A stretch of DNA of 64,000 nucleotides, taken from Amyelois transitella. Lineage: Eukaryota; Arthropoda; Insecta; Lepidoptera; Pyralidae. The notes under the pieces are model-generated. The model saw only the letters and a program-made list of their open reading frames with translations, was not told the DNA's origin and searched no databases. The translations under genes and the position numbers were made by a program. This document shows positions 41,541-53,500 of the stretch, piece by piece (positions within the stretch are counted from its first letter, which is position 1; each line of letters begins with the position of its first letter). The stretch covers positions 412,001 to 476,000 of the forward strand of contig NC_083522.1 of NCBI RefSeq assembly GCF_032362555.1. Reading direction: 5' to 3'.

Positions 41541-44483
41541 GTAAGGAATAAATTATCCCAATTAAGACTTACTTATTTATTAAAAAAATATACTTCATAT
41601 TATTTAGGTAATGTCTTATTACGAGTGTAAAAAAAGCCTATTGTACACAGCTTTTGTTTATCTTCATTTACATAAATAGTCGATTTTAGTTACAATTCTG
41701 AAATTAAAGTTTCTTCTGAAAAGTGTGACTATGACATACTCGTATATTATCTGGAACAGAGTCATGATTTTTCACCTTATCAATACACCATATAAGCCTT
41801 TTTAATTTTAAACGTTTACTTCAAATGATGTTGTTTTAAAATTATTTTCAGCCGCCAAGAGAACCAAGAAGATGGGAAGGCATGTTTAACGCAATGAACA
41901 GCATCTCGGCGTGTGCGCAGGCGCGCGGCGCCCTGATCCTCACCAACGAGGATTGCCTCGAGCTGGACGTCTACACCCCCCAGAACTCCAAGCCTGGTGA
42001 CAAGCTCCCTGTGTTCGTATTCTTCCACGGAGGATCATTCTTCTCCGGCACGAAGACTTTATACAATCCAGAATTCTTAGTCACTAAGAATATAGTAGCA
42101 GTCACGGTCAATTACCGCTTGGGTGTTCTAGGATTTTTATGTCTCAATGGAGTCGCAAATCTAGGCCTTAAAGATCAAGCAGCAGCGCTAAGATGGGTGA
42201 GAAAGAATATAGCCGCGTTCGGAGGAGACCCGGACCACGTCACTATAGCTGGACAAAGTGCCGGCTCTGCAGCCACTTCTATGCATTTGCTCTCAGAACA
42301 CAGTGCAGGATTATTTCACAAAGCCATCTTAATGAGCGGCAATGCACTAGCTCCTTGGACTTTCAACGTAGACCCACTTAGAGCTGCATTGGTTGACGCT
42401 AATAAAATAGCCAAAGCAGAAACGGAAGAGGACGTCTATAAAATCTTTGCTTCGTCACCAATACGTGAACTCCTGACGACGACGCGTGATGTAAGCACGA
42501 ATTTAAGAAGTTTTAAGTACGCTCCGTGTGTCGACAGCAATACGAACGATCCCTTTTTCCGTGATACTCCTTACGAGATTATCAAATCTGGTAACTTCAA
42601 TAAAGTGCCCGTGTTAGTTGGTACTACCGATCAGGAAGGCATTACATTTTATGGTAGTAGCAATAGAAGCACTTTCGTTGAACTCAACACTAATTTTACC
42701 GAGCAACTGCCAGCTGTATTTGCGTGCTCCGAAGAAGACAGGGAAGTGATTGCTGATAAAGTGCGCGCCTATTATTTCGGGAGACAGCCCATAAATGAGA
42801 AGGCAGTTAGGAGAGTTGTCAGATATGCCTCAGAATGGGCAGTTCATGCTACTTATGACGCTTTTAGTCAACTTTTGGCGGAGCATAGCGGTGAACCTGT
42901 TTATAAATACGCGTTCTCCTATGATGGTGATCGGAACTTCATCAAGATATTTTCTGGAGGGGCCGCGTCTGTGTTGAAGGGTGCGGCACATGGAGATGAT
43001 TTGTTCTACCTGTTCAAGCCGGCTGGTCTGCCCATCCCGTCGACGAAGCGAGACAAGCTGTTCATTGAGAGATACACGAGCATTCTGGCAAACTTCATAA
43101 AATATTCGTAAGTAAAAAATCTGCTTTATTCAACATTATAAAATTGATGTTGTCCGTATAGACTTCTATCGATTCATCTTTCTCTACCATTATAGTGTGG
43201 GTTGACTGAGTTAAGTTAATTACAAGAGCAAATACTGCATAATCAGTTCAAACAACTGGATGTGTTAACATGATCCGATATAGTTAAGGATGCAAATGTT
43301 GCTGAAGTTAGACGAGAGTCATTTCGTGTAAGAACCAGGTTTACCTAATTCAGAATCGGAGTCGTAGGAGTTCCTCATCACAAAGGTGAGGACGTAAACG
43401 GTTACTAGCACCAGAAGGATAGTGATAAGTAAACGTGTTAAGATGCGATTCACATTTATTTATGTTCAGGCTGGTGGACCAACACTTTAATAATTTTAAT
43501 ACTAAGCATCGGTTAGCATTCAAACCAATATAGGTATGAATTCAGAAAAGTATGATAGATACACGGTCGCAGTGAGATAGTTTGATTATAACTTTGATAT
43601 TTACAGCTATGTAATGGTCAGTTATTATGTTACTTACAAAACCTAGCTCATGTGAACGCCCGGGGCAATGTCCCCTTGTAGTTATTTCATCAGTTGATTG
43701 TCGCCAAAATGGTATACTTACTTCTGTACCATGAGATCATGACTTGCATGAAATACTTTGAAATTTTCTTAATAAGCAGTTTACGTTCCCAATACTAGTT
43801 GGGGGTATAATTTTCGTGACGTGTATCTTGTCCAGTTCTAATCGTTGTCCGATGTTATATCGTAAAAGGTGACTAAAGGAAATGCTAATAAACCTAAGCC
43901 TGTCACTATTTAAATCTCAATTCCATCATTAAGCCGTTTAGCTAAACGCGGCCTTTCAGTCTTTGCGAGACTGTTGACTCTATCTTCTCCGCAAGAGATA
44001 TAGACGTTATTATATGAATGTGTCATGTCAGTATTTTAATTTTTTGGTACTTTACTTGGTTCGATGATCGAGGTGTGGAAGTTTATTACAGAAGAGTCGT
44101 AGAGCCTGTCTTATTTTCTATGAGGAAACGTCAAAACAAAAATTTGATAATTAAAATTTATAAATATAAATTATAACACACTATTTTTATAAAGCTATTT
44201 TCTTTCCAGGAACCCAACTCCTCACCCCACGAGTCTCATTCCTGAATGGCCTCCGTCGACCAGCTACGAATCCTATATCATGCATTTCGACCGCGCTCTC
44301 AAGGTGACCAGGGGTCCTTACCACAGAGACACCTTCTTCCTGGACCTGCTGTGCTCATATGGTCTACACGGTCATGTCCCATGTCGCAGCCAGGAGCTGT
44401 GTCACCCAGATGTATATGATATAGTGTCTCCGGGTCCAGAGGAACAGAATTGGTGTTATTGGTTTTTGAATAGCCAACAATGA
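41373..44483 (+). CDS. Carboxylesterase CCE2 (GQSAG type), complete, three exons
   Basis: Exons 41373-41540, 41852-43107 and 44210-44483 give about 565 residues. The N-terminus MVFLKVFCSILLCNSVRA looks like a cleaved signal peptide. Motifs: EDCLELDVYTP, the oxyanion FFHGGSFFSG, LKDQAAALRWVRKNIAAFGG, AGQSAG (Ser about 192), QEGITFYG (Glu about 318), GAAHGDDLFYLFKP (His about 436). Splice positions and phases are the same as in CCE1, and the sequence is similar throughout, so they are local duplicates in divergent orientation. The C-terminus is about 18 residues longer than CCE1 (ending WCYWFLNSQQ), and its TGA is the first triplet of a SINE. It likely hydrolyses small esters in a secreted or luminal setting; the substrate is unknown. 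Confidence 0.93.
41852..43107 (+). CDS. CCE2 exon 2 (catalytic core)
   Basis: The acceptor is ATTTTCAG| before 41852 and the donor is TATTC|GTAAGT at 43108. Begins PPREPRRWEGMFNAMNSI, ends ANFIKYS, with all catalytic residues. Confidence 0.96.
43857..44024 (+). repeat. SINE-like family A, diverged, in CCE2 intron 2
   Basis: 'atcgtaaaaggtgactaaag' to 'gatatagacgttattatatg'; an old copy. Confidence 0.7.
44210..44483 (+). CDS. CCE2 exon 3 (C-terminus ending at a SINE)
   Basis: The acceptor is TTCTTTCCAG| before 44210. Reads NPTPHPTSLIPEWPPSTSYE, SYIMHFDRALKVTRGP, FFLDLLCSYGLHGHVPC and a tail to NSQQ. The TGA at 44481-44483 coincides with the start of the family B SINE (TGACGGCC). Confidence 0.9.
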
Positions 44484-44706
44484 CGGCCTCTGTGGCGCAG
44501 CGGTAGTACGCTTGTCTGTGACACCGGAGGTCCCGGGTTCGAATCCCGGCCAGGGCATGATGAGAAAAGAACTTTTTCTGATTGACCTTGGTCTTGGATG
44601 TTTATCTATATAAGTATTTATTATAAAATAAAGGGTCGTTGAGTTAGTATCTCGTAACACAAGGCTAACTCAATCTGTGTAATTTGTCCGGTATATATTT
44701 ATTTTT
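44481..44706 (+). repeat. tRNA-derived SINE (family B) at the CCE2 stop codon
   Basis: Starts TGACGGCCTCTGTGGCGCAG, with perfect box B GGTTCGAATCC. It has lost part of the 3' region ('cgaacttacttcg'). At 44627-44632 it contains AATAAA, where other copies read AATATA, so it could also give CCE2 its polyadenylation signal. Confidence 0.88.
44627..44632 (+). terminator. Candidate polyadenylation signal of CCE2 inside a SINE
   Basis: AATAAA 144 bp after the CCE2 stop, created by a small change relative to the other family B copies. Confidence 0.4.
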
Positions 44707-45186
44707 TTATTTGAATGACTTAAAAAACTTTGGGTTTTGTGGTGATGTGCGTGCGAGGTTTTTGGTTCCACCACCGGCTAGGTTATGAATTTATTATTAG
44801 ATTTTACTTAAATTTAATATTAATACTTAAATTTAATATTTAATATTAAAATTATACATATCAATCTCGAAATGAAATTGAGGCTTTTCCAACAATGTGA
44901 TTATTAGTAAGATTTACTTATTCCGAAGTAAAACTTATCCCGATCTTGCCATGTTCATTAAGTTGCAAGAATTAGATGACATTATCTCTTTTAATTTAGG
45001 ATCTAGCATAAAGTGATGATAGCGTACTTGGTTTTTCAATATTATACAAATAATCACGAAACAAATGTACATCACAAGTAGGAACATATTTATTTTGGTC
45101 ATGTTGACGTGCAGACAAACTTACACAAAGGTTTGACTGCGATCCTCTTGCCAAATAATATATTTATTTATTCTTAGATTAATTGT

Positions 45187-45265
45187 TAAGGGACGTCCTG
45201 GCAAAGGGTCAGGTCAAGAGTATCTGAAACCGCCGAGCTTTAATGAAGAGAGTTATGAATGTCAA
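45187..45265 (+). repeat. RTE-type LINE fragment
   Basis: 'gggacgtcctggcaaagggt', 'caagagtatctgaaaccgcc' and 'agttatgaatgt' match the RTE C-terminal frame. Confidence 0.65.
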
Positions 45266-45302
45266 TATTTGGGAATATGAGTATCAGCGTATTGCTCTAT
45301 AG

Positions 45303-47597
45303 CAATATTTTATTTTTATTTTATTTGTTATACACATAACAGAATACAACTAAGTACATATAATAAGATAAAAAAGAAATAATAGAAACAGATCTGGGTC
45401 GTATTCCACAGGATGTGCTTATGCAAAAAACAAACGGGGAAAGAGTTCCATGCGGTAAAATACATTATATTACATTTCAATTAAATCAAATCTTACAAGC
45501 CTTGCCACAATTAGCACAGCAAAAAAAGAAAAAGAAACAAAAACAAACAAAACAAACAGACACAATTGGAAAAATTTCAATTAGAAGGAATTTGAGGATT
45601 TAACTTAAGGTGGCAGTTTGTGATAAAGTATATTCCTAAGTATTCTGGAATATGCAGCTAAATTTGAGTTAAAAATGTCAAACTCTTCGAATTTTTTTGT
45701 TATCTCATTACACTGACGAGCCATCCTAACAATAGGGTTAAAAAAGGATGTGTTATTTCTGTAAACCTGTAAAGCAAAAACTCCTATCTGTGCTGACCTG
45801 CGCGCACTATACCTAATATTTAAGGTAACCTGGGAGAGCAAATCGGGAGCATCCACTATAGAGTGAATTATTTTATAGAGAAAGACCAAGTCAAAGTAAC
45901 TTCTGCGCGCTTCAAGCCTTTGCACGTTAAACTTTAATAGGCGCGCCTCATAATCAAGTCCGAGACGGTTCAATTGCAGACGGTAGCACAAAAGTCTCAA
46001 GCATTTTCTCTGCACTCTCTCTATAGCGTCCACATGAACATCGTAATGCGGTGACCATATTGGACTTCCATATTCCAAGACGCTTCTGACCAGAGTGTAA
46101 AATAAATAAAGTAGAGAGCGAGGGTGCCTAAAACCCTTAGTGGACCGGAAGATAAACCCCAGAAGTTGGTTAGCTTTCTTTGTTATAGACTGGTAGTGGT
46201 CACGGAAAGTCAGTCTCTCATCGAACAGAATGCCAAGATCCTTAATAACGTTAGTTCTTTTAAGGTATTGACCATTAATGCTATATTCATTAATGATCCT
46301 ATGCTGCCTATTTGTAAACGTTATGACGAAGCATTTGGAAATGTTGAGACACATAAAATTTTTCTTACACCAGTTTGAAACAGTATTCAAGTCTTTCTGT
46401 AAGAGGAGACAGTCATTTACAGAATTAATGGTTTTAAATATTTTCAAATCATCGGCATATAAAAGACATTCACAAGATAATTTCTCTATAAGACCATTAA
46501 TGAATACAATAAACAACAACGGACCCAAATGAGAACCTTGAGGCACTCCAGATGGCACGTCTATAGGAGCTGAGGTAAACCCTTTAAGAGTTATAAGTTG
46601 GCTTCTATTACTGAGATAAGAGACCAACCAACGAAGAAGACAACCGTGGACACCGTAGGAAGCGAGTTTATTTTTGAGCAAACAATGATTAACCTTGTCG
46701 AAAGCCTTTGAGAAGTCTGTGTAAATAGAGTCAACCTGTCCTCCTGTGGCGAAACTCTTACAAAGATAATTTTTATACACCAAAAGATTTGTTACTGTAG
46801 ATCTACCCTTCACAAAACCATGTTGGTTTACAGAAATTAAGAGTTTGAAGTGGTTGTATAAGTGGCTGTAGACCAGACTCTCAAAAAGCTTAGCAAAACA
46901 GCTCAAAATACTTATTGGCCTATAATTTTCACAGCGGGATTTATCACCGCTTTTAAAGATGGGAATAATATGGGCAGTTTTCCATCGTTTTGGAAAAATT
47001 CCGCATGAAAGTGATTTATTAAATAGAATACGTAATGGATTGCAGAGCTCTTTTTTGCATTGCTTAATTAAATATGGGGGTACTTGGTCAGGTCCTGAAC
47101 CCTTACTATCGTTAAGACTCTCAATTGCCCTCAACACGTCATCCTCGGAAACACCGACATGACACAAGATGCTACCAGCACAATCGCTATTTAGACCGTG
47201 ATCATTAGGAATTGGTACACCGCTTTGATAATCTGACACAAAAACCGAACCAAAATAGTTCGAGAACAATTCACATATGCCTTGACCATTTGATGACGAT
47301 GAATTACCGAAATGCATGGTGTGAGGCATTGAGACGTTGCCCTTTCTATTGTTTATATATTTCCAAAATGGCTTTATATTACAAGGCATTGAATTCTCGA
47401 TTGAAGAAATATATTTCCTGTAACATTGGCCTACCATATTCTTAGATCTTGCACGTAGAAGTGAAAATGTGTCATAATCTCGAGGATTATTATATTTTTT
47501 GTAAAGCTTGTGGTATTTGTGTTTTTCCTCAATACATTTTATTAAGGGTTTACTAAACCAAGCAGGATATTTATGAGATTTTACAGAAGTAAGTAAT
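45303..47597 (-). mobile_element. 5'-truncated Jockey/CR1-like LINE with open reverse transcriptase
   Basis: A - strand insertion about 2.3 kb long. The coding part stays open from about 47595 to the TAA at 45605. The 3' UTR ends in an A-rich tail, seen as ATTTTATTTTTATTTTATTT from 45307 on the + strand. The N-terminal endonuclease is missing: coding sequence breaks off at about 47595 against repeat family I. It lies between CCE2 and CCE3. Confidence 0.88.
45605..47595 (-). CDS. LINE ORF2 fragment: reverse transcriptase (endonuclease missing)
   Basis: The frame is open for about 660 codons; the first Met is at 47437 but about 52 codons are open before it (including HKYPAWFSKPLIKCIEEKH), so that Met is not the real start. 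Reverse transcriptase motifs, numbered from that Met, are KGSGPDQVPPYLIK (112-125), ENYRPISILSCFAKLFE (170-186), TDFSKAFDKVNH with the first catalytic Asp (240-251), SGVPQGSHLGPLLFIVFING (296-315) and YADD (327-330). The C-terminal part (SPIWSPHYDVHVDAIERVQR) is typical of Jockey/CR1-group LINEs. No frameshift or stop was found, so the copy looks young, but without its 5' part it should not move by itself. Confidence 0.92.
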
Positions 47598-47712
47598 ATA
47601 TTCGTTGAGTTATGACCTTTTTATACTGCTGCAACTCACACCCTTATTAATTTGTTATTTTATGTACATTGTAAATTGTGTGAGTAGCAAATCAAATAAA
47701 CAAATCATCTAT
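47598..47712 (+). repeat. Repeat family I copy beside the LINE
   Basis: 'attcgttgagttatgacctt' to 'aaataaacaaatcatctatc'; parts recur at 1908 and 3625. Confidence 0.55.
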
Positions 47713-47810
47713 CTTTATCAGAAATATTCGCTTTGAGGTCAAATCACAGATTTGCAGGTAAATTCTGTATTTTTTGGGTCAAACTCAACTATTTAATTTA
47801 TAGATTTCAT

Positions 47811-48172
47811 GCTTTTGTGTGGCTCCTGACACCAATAAAAAAAGAATAGGACCACTCCATCTCGTTCCCATGGATGTCGTAAAAGGCGACTAAGGGATAG
47901 GCTTATAAACTTTGGATTCTTCTTTTAGGCGATGGGCTAGCAACCCGTCACTATTTGAATCTCAATTCTATCATTAAGACAAACAATTGAACGTGGCCTA
48001 TCAGTCTTTTAAAGACTGTTGGCTCTGTCTACCCCGCAAGGGATATAGACTGACAGGCCACATTCAGCTGTTAGACGTAATGGTAGAATTGAGATACAAA
48101 TAGTAACACGTTGCTGGCCTATCGCCTATAAAAAGAATCTTAAGTTTATAAGTCTAACCTTGTTAGCTATAA
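47811..48172. repeat. Fold-back pair of SINE-like family A
   Basis: A + copy from 'cttttgtgtggctcctgaca' to 'caagggatatagac' (48049) passes without a tail into a - copy starting 'tgacaggccacattcagctg' and ending near 'aagtctaacct'. The junction shares AGACTG-like bases. Confidence 0.8.
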
Positions 48173-50068
48173 TTTCCTTAACCACAGAATTGATACGTAT
48201 GTAATTATTGCAAACGTACCTAATTTAATTGCAAAGTATAATGGATCTGACCCAGAAGAATAATAAGATTGGGCAAATGCAATTTAAAAAAAAATCATCA
48301 TTACCTATACCTACTATAAATGTGTGATATCCGGACATGCAGTTATCTATACTAATATTTTAAAGCTGAAGAGTTTGTTTGTTTGAACGCGCGTAATCTC
48401 ATGAACTACTAGTTCAAATTGAAAAATTCTTTTTTGTTGTATAGACCATTTATCGAGGAAGGCTTTAGGCTATTTATCATCACGCTGCAACTATTAGGAG
48501 CGAATTAATAATGGAAAATGTGAAAAAAACGGGGAAACTATTTATCCTTGAGGGCTTAAATAATGCCCAAAATAACTATTCCACGAAGTAATTGAAGATA
48601 CAATTGCATTAATATTATTGAGGCATTAAATATGTGCCCTGCGGCTTGGCCCCAGAGGTGAAATGAAACGTGGTCTACGTTCAGCTGTTTGCCTTAATAA
48701 TTATATTATATAGATTAAGATTGGGATTCAAATAGTAACTGCAACTTTGCCTTCCTGAAGATTCCATTTTTGTTTTTGTAAATAAAATTAATTAGACTAA
48801 CATAATAACTAACCACACATGAGTTAATATTCTCAAGATACGTTTGTGAAAAATTAAAATATTTTTGGTTAGAATTTGTTTATTTTATATTTACATCGTA
48901 AGATTATTACAACATAATTTAATTAACTAGAATCGTATCACTTAATGTAAACTGTAATCTGTTTACAGTAACAGCTTCTGCCTGCAGGAGCGCTTACGCA
49001 CTCGTAATGTAGACGCGGTACATTATAATTAGAGATCGGATGCATATTTACCTAAACTAATATTTTGGCTAAGAAAGTAAAGTTCTTGCCTTCGGGATAC
49101 GAATTATTTTGAATCCCGGAAATTTTATTAAACATAAGTGATGGATGATCATATTTATTAAAAATTTACCTACCTACCGGGATTCCAGAATTATACCGCG
49201 TGATTATTTTGTCAGTTCAAAAACTTTCTGAGGTTATTCAGACTGATCAACTGAACGACCATCAAACTGAACAACTTTTACATAATTAGAACATTAAGTG
49301 TATCAATGCCGAATCCCGGAATTTTTGAGGTACAGAAGTACGTTTCATACTAACCCAACACCCCAACTTTAGGTTAATATGCATCCGAATATCCGATCTC
49401 TGATTATAATACATTTTTCTCGCAAGGTTTATGAAAAGTGAACATGTGTGCGTAGACTTGAATTTACGCTGATAATAATAAATTATTATGTATTAACGTT
49501 AAACCCGTAAGAATAATATACATACAGGGTGACATTTAAAACAACTGCATCCTTTTAAACATAGACTATACCCATGGTTCTGAGCCGTTTGAGCCTATTT
49601 TTATTTAAATTAAGCGTCATCATTTTCACATTTAACGCCCTCAAAAACGTAGTTTTCACACGATTTATTAAAGACCAATACAACAAAAAGAAATTAAAAC
49701 TAAACATGTAAATAAATGTCTGAAAAATAAATTATTTTTCTAGTATCAAGATCAAGTAAAGTACAGAGTTGTCGAGATCGCTCAGCTGAATGCATTGTGT
49801 CGTTGACCTCTGAATCTTACGCGTCGCTTTTCCGCCGGCCGGAGTCACATGACGTACTTAGGATCGTGGATTTTGATACTTTTATTTTTTTTCGTACTTT
49901 CTTAAATATGAACCGATATTTTTCTTTTAACGTTTTTAAATATCCTTTCGATGAGTATACTTAACAGTTAAATTGATGCTGTTGAATTAAAAGTCACCCT
50001 GTATAGCTCTCCAGAGCGGTGTGAATGCAACCCCCCGGTTGGAGTAAAAGCCAGTATAATTATGGCAT
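48173..50068. other. Intergenic, no gene seen
   Basis: AT-rich. Contains a Helitron-like repeat (48345-48592), a small family A piece near 48665-48745 and two similar 'gaatcccgga' motifs near 49110 and 49310. No exon motif was found. Confidence 0.6.
48345..48592 (+). repeat. Helitron-like repeat, second subfamily
   Basis: 'ctgaagagtttgtttgtttg', 'tatcatcacgctgcaactat' and 'ggaaaatgtgaaaaaaacgg' recur at 59485-59733, where the 'gacgaagtcgcgagcacagc' end is kept. Confidence 0.65.
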
Positions 50069-50321
50069 TGTGCCGTGTGGTTCTCGGCACCAATAAAAAA
50101 TTAATAGGACCACTACATCTCGTTTCCATGGATGTCGTAAAAGCCGACTAAGAGATTGACACATAAACTTGTAATTCTTCTTTTAGGCGATGGCCTAGCA
50201 ACCTGTCACTATTTAAATCTCAATTCTATCATTAAGTCAAACAGCGGCACGTGGCCTTTTAGTCTTTTCAAGACAGTTGGCTCCGTCTACCCCGCAAGCT
50301 ATATAGACGTGACTGTACGTA
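50069..50321 (+). repeat. SINE-like family A abutting the CCE3 stop codon
   Basis: From 'tgtgccgtgtggttctcggc' to 'gacgtgactgtacgta'. Its tail ends at the TTA (50322-50324) that is the CCE3 stop on the - strand, so the CCE3 3' UTR begins with this SINE in antisense. Confidence 0.85.
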
Positions 50322-50508
50322 TTAATATCTAAATCCGTATCGTTTTCTCCTATATTTCTTGTACGTGTCGTTCCAGAACGCCACGGGCGCCGGTTCCCAC
50401 AGGGGCGCGGTGGACAGCTGGCGGTCTATGACCAGAGCTGTGGGGTTCGGTTCCCGGCCGGGCTGCCAGCGGAACGGCAGCAGCTGCGATGTTGAGGGGG
50501 TGGGGTCG
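50322..50508 (-). CDS. CCE3 exon 3 (C-terminus)
   Basis: The acceptor is CTGTTCCAG| before 50508; joins in phase 2; reads DPTPSTSQLLPFRWQP, LVIDRQLSTAPLWEP, VAFWNDTYKKYRRK, TAA at 50324-50322. Confidence 0.93.
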
Positions 50509-53500
50509 CTGGAACAGGTGTTAAGTTCAAAAATTAAAATGTTGGTTAATTAATGATCGTTGAGTTGAGATCTGGTTCAATTCATTGTATGTGCTGTGTG
50601 ATTCCCGGCACCAATACAAACAATAATAGGAGCACTCCAACTCTTTCCCATGGATTTCGTAAAAGGCGACTAAGGGATAGGTTTACAAACTTGGTATTCT
50701 TTTTTTAGGCGATGAGCTAGCAACCTGTCTCTATTTGAATCTCAATTCTATCATAAAGCCAAATAGCTGAACGTGGCCGATCAGTCTTTTCAAGACTGCT
50801 GGCTCTGTCTACCATACAGGGGATATAGACGTGACCATATATATGTATATCATTTATAAATTTAGAACGTGAATTATTTACCTGTATTTGGCAAAATTTG
50901 TCCACATGGTCACCATTCTCCTGATCATCCTGTGTTCCAGATAGCGATGTGGCAGGGGGAATCCCCTCGGGCGGAATATGTAGAACAGCTCATCAGCATG
51001 GGACGCCCCTCCTTTCCCCACAAACATCGATATGTACTTTGGCATGTTCATGTATCCGTTGTATTTGAACAAGTAATAATATATCTTCTCCTTGCTCGTC
51101 TTTGAATACAACTGCGACTCCACAACGGAGGGATACTTGAAGTGCACGTCTGAATACAAATCAACCATGTTCATTATCTGGTCATCTGCATCAGACGAAA
51201 AATAATGCCTCATGATCGCTTCAGCCGTCGCATTTCTTTCCATTTCATTCGGAAACACTAAATCAGTTTGGAGCGGCGATAGAACATTAAATTCTTTCAA
51301 ACTGGTCCCGTAGTCTTTGCCGACGAAAAAGATTCCTTCATTGTCATTGTATCCGATTATCATTGGCACTTTAGTATAATTTCCAGATTTGATAATTCTA
51401 CCTGGATGTTTCGTTATGACAGCTTCAGTTCCAGGGATATCTTTTTCAACACACGGCACGTATAACATGTCAGCCGTAATCCAGTTTCTGTTTTCAGAAT
51501 ATTTGATGGCTGATATTATTTCACTGGCAGTCTTATTGGCAAGAATACTGTATATTTCGTATGGGTCTTTGGTATTATATCCGAATTGTTTGACTAGTTT
51601 ACTGGCTACGTCCAGCGGATCATGCTGCAGACCCCAAGGAGCAAATGAGGATCCACTTTGCAATATGGCTTTATGGAACAACCCTCTCGCGGCTGGAGAC
51701 AAAATTAGAAAAGAAGTTGAAACAGCCCCAGCACTTTCTCCAAACAAAGTGACGCTATCAGGATTTCCACCAAACGCTCTAATATTTTGTTTAATCCATT
51801 TCAAAGCGAAGACTTGGTCTTTCAAACCAGCATTGCCCGGTGCTTCTTTTATACCCAGACAAAGGAAACCTTCAACGCTGAGTCTGTAATTGATGCCGAC
51901 AAAAACAACTCCGCGTTGCACAAGAAAATCGCCACCGTAGTAGAAATTGGAGCCGCTGCCTTCGAAGAAACATCCACCATGGATGAATACCATAACAGGC
52001 AGCAGTTTTTCGGGGTTTGCGTCCACTGGAGTGTAGACGTTAAGTTTGAGACAGTCGGTGTCGCCGATCACGACCGAGTGGTAGATCTGTGGACACCACG
52101 TGTTCTCGTTCGAGGCTTCGAAGATGCCTTCCCATGGTGGGGGAGGCAGGGGAGCCTGAAATGAAGGTTCATTGAAAAATTATATATTTATTGATATTAA
52201 GATACAATTTCAATGTTAGTTAGTAATCGTTGAGTTGAGATCTATTTAAAAGTTACCGTTACCGTTATTAAATTAGTGCCGTGTGGTTCCCGGCACCAAT
52301 GAAAAAAGAATAGGACCACTCCATCTCTCTCTCATGGATGTAGTAAAAGACGACTAAGGAATAGGCTTACAAACTTGGGATTCTTTTTTTAGCAACCTGT
52401 CACTTTTTGAATCTCAATTCTATCATTTTAAGCCAAATAGCTGAACGTGGCCATTCAGTCTTTTCAAGAATGTTGGCTCTGTCTACCCCGCAAGGGATAT
52501 AGACGTGACATATGTATGTATGTATTGATATTAGGCAACAGAATAAATGATTAGTTTTTACAAAAGGAAAACAGGTATTTTTAATATGACGCGTTTAAAC
52601 TTTGACTCCACACGCGCTATACTTTGAATCGATGACGCTAGTCATGCTCTTATAAATACAATTATTATTTAAATGCGTGAATATTAATCATGATAGGTAC
52701 CTGTTTATTTTGCGTATTCATTATTTATAGATTTTATTTCTTAAAAACCATCATATTATTATTAAAAAATTATTAACAGACTGGTCTGTTATTTAATGAG
52801 TTCTAACATTTCATTTAAAGATTATTTTGTTGATGGCCTGCCCGAGCCTTTTTGCTGCATCGTTGGTATTGTTTTTATCTTTTCGACTGTAAGAAAGGAT
52901 GAATTTTTATTCTTCTTTGCTTAAACTACAATACGAAATTTAAGTTTATTCATTGATTTTATTTAATTATTCTTTATTGTAACACTAGCGACCCGCCCCG
53001 GCTTCGCACGGGTGCAAAATTCAAAATTATACATAAAAACCTTCCTCTTGAATCACTCTACCTATTACAAAAAACCGCATCAAAATCCGTTGCGTAATTT
53101 TAAAGATTTAAGACTAAAATAGCGACTTTGTTTTATACTATGTAGTGATTCACAATTTGTAAAGTACATAGGCTACTAGCATTATCTAATGATTTTTACT
53201 GAATAATCTGAACGTGGTGCTTTTAGAAATTGGTCTACCTCGTAACATTTTTCTATATTTACCCGGAAAGGCCTTGAAATTTTGAACGATATAAAAAAAG
53301 AGTTTTCTTATAACGCGTGTAGTAATTTGTATGAAGTGTTTGTGGGTCAGTGCCGTTACTTTTGTGTCAAGAGGCCGCAATGACATTGGCATTGCTGACC
53401 ACGCAATGACGTCGTATCATATGGTCAGGTAGCACGATGTTATGATTAGGTAACATGCTTGCGATATTTTATGAAATTTCTTATCTAAATGTTTGAAATC

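Noticed and set aside
38082..44560. tRNA genes (tRNA-like cloverleaf with box A and box B)
   Set aside because: The tRNA-like part is followed by a constant unrelated body and tail in five copies, and the acceptor stem pairs poorly; these are SINEs.
46124..47445. Small + strand frames inside the LINE
   Set aside because: Antisense shadows of the reverse transcriptase frame.
51389..52164. 166- and 125-codon + strand frames over CCE3
   Set aside because: Antisense shadows of the CCE3 catalytic exon.
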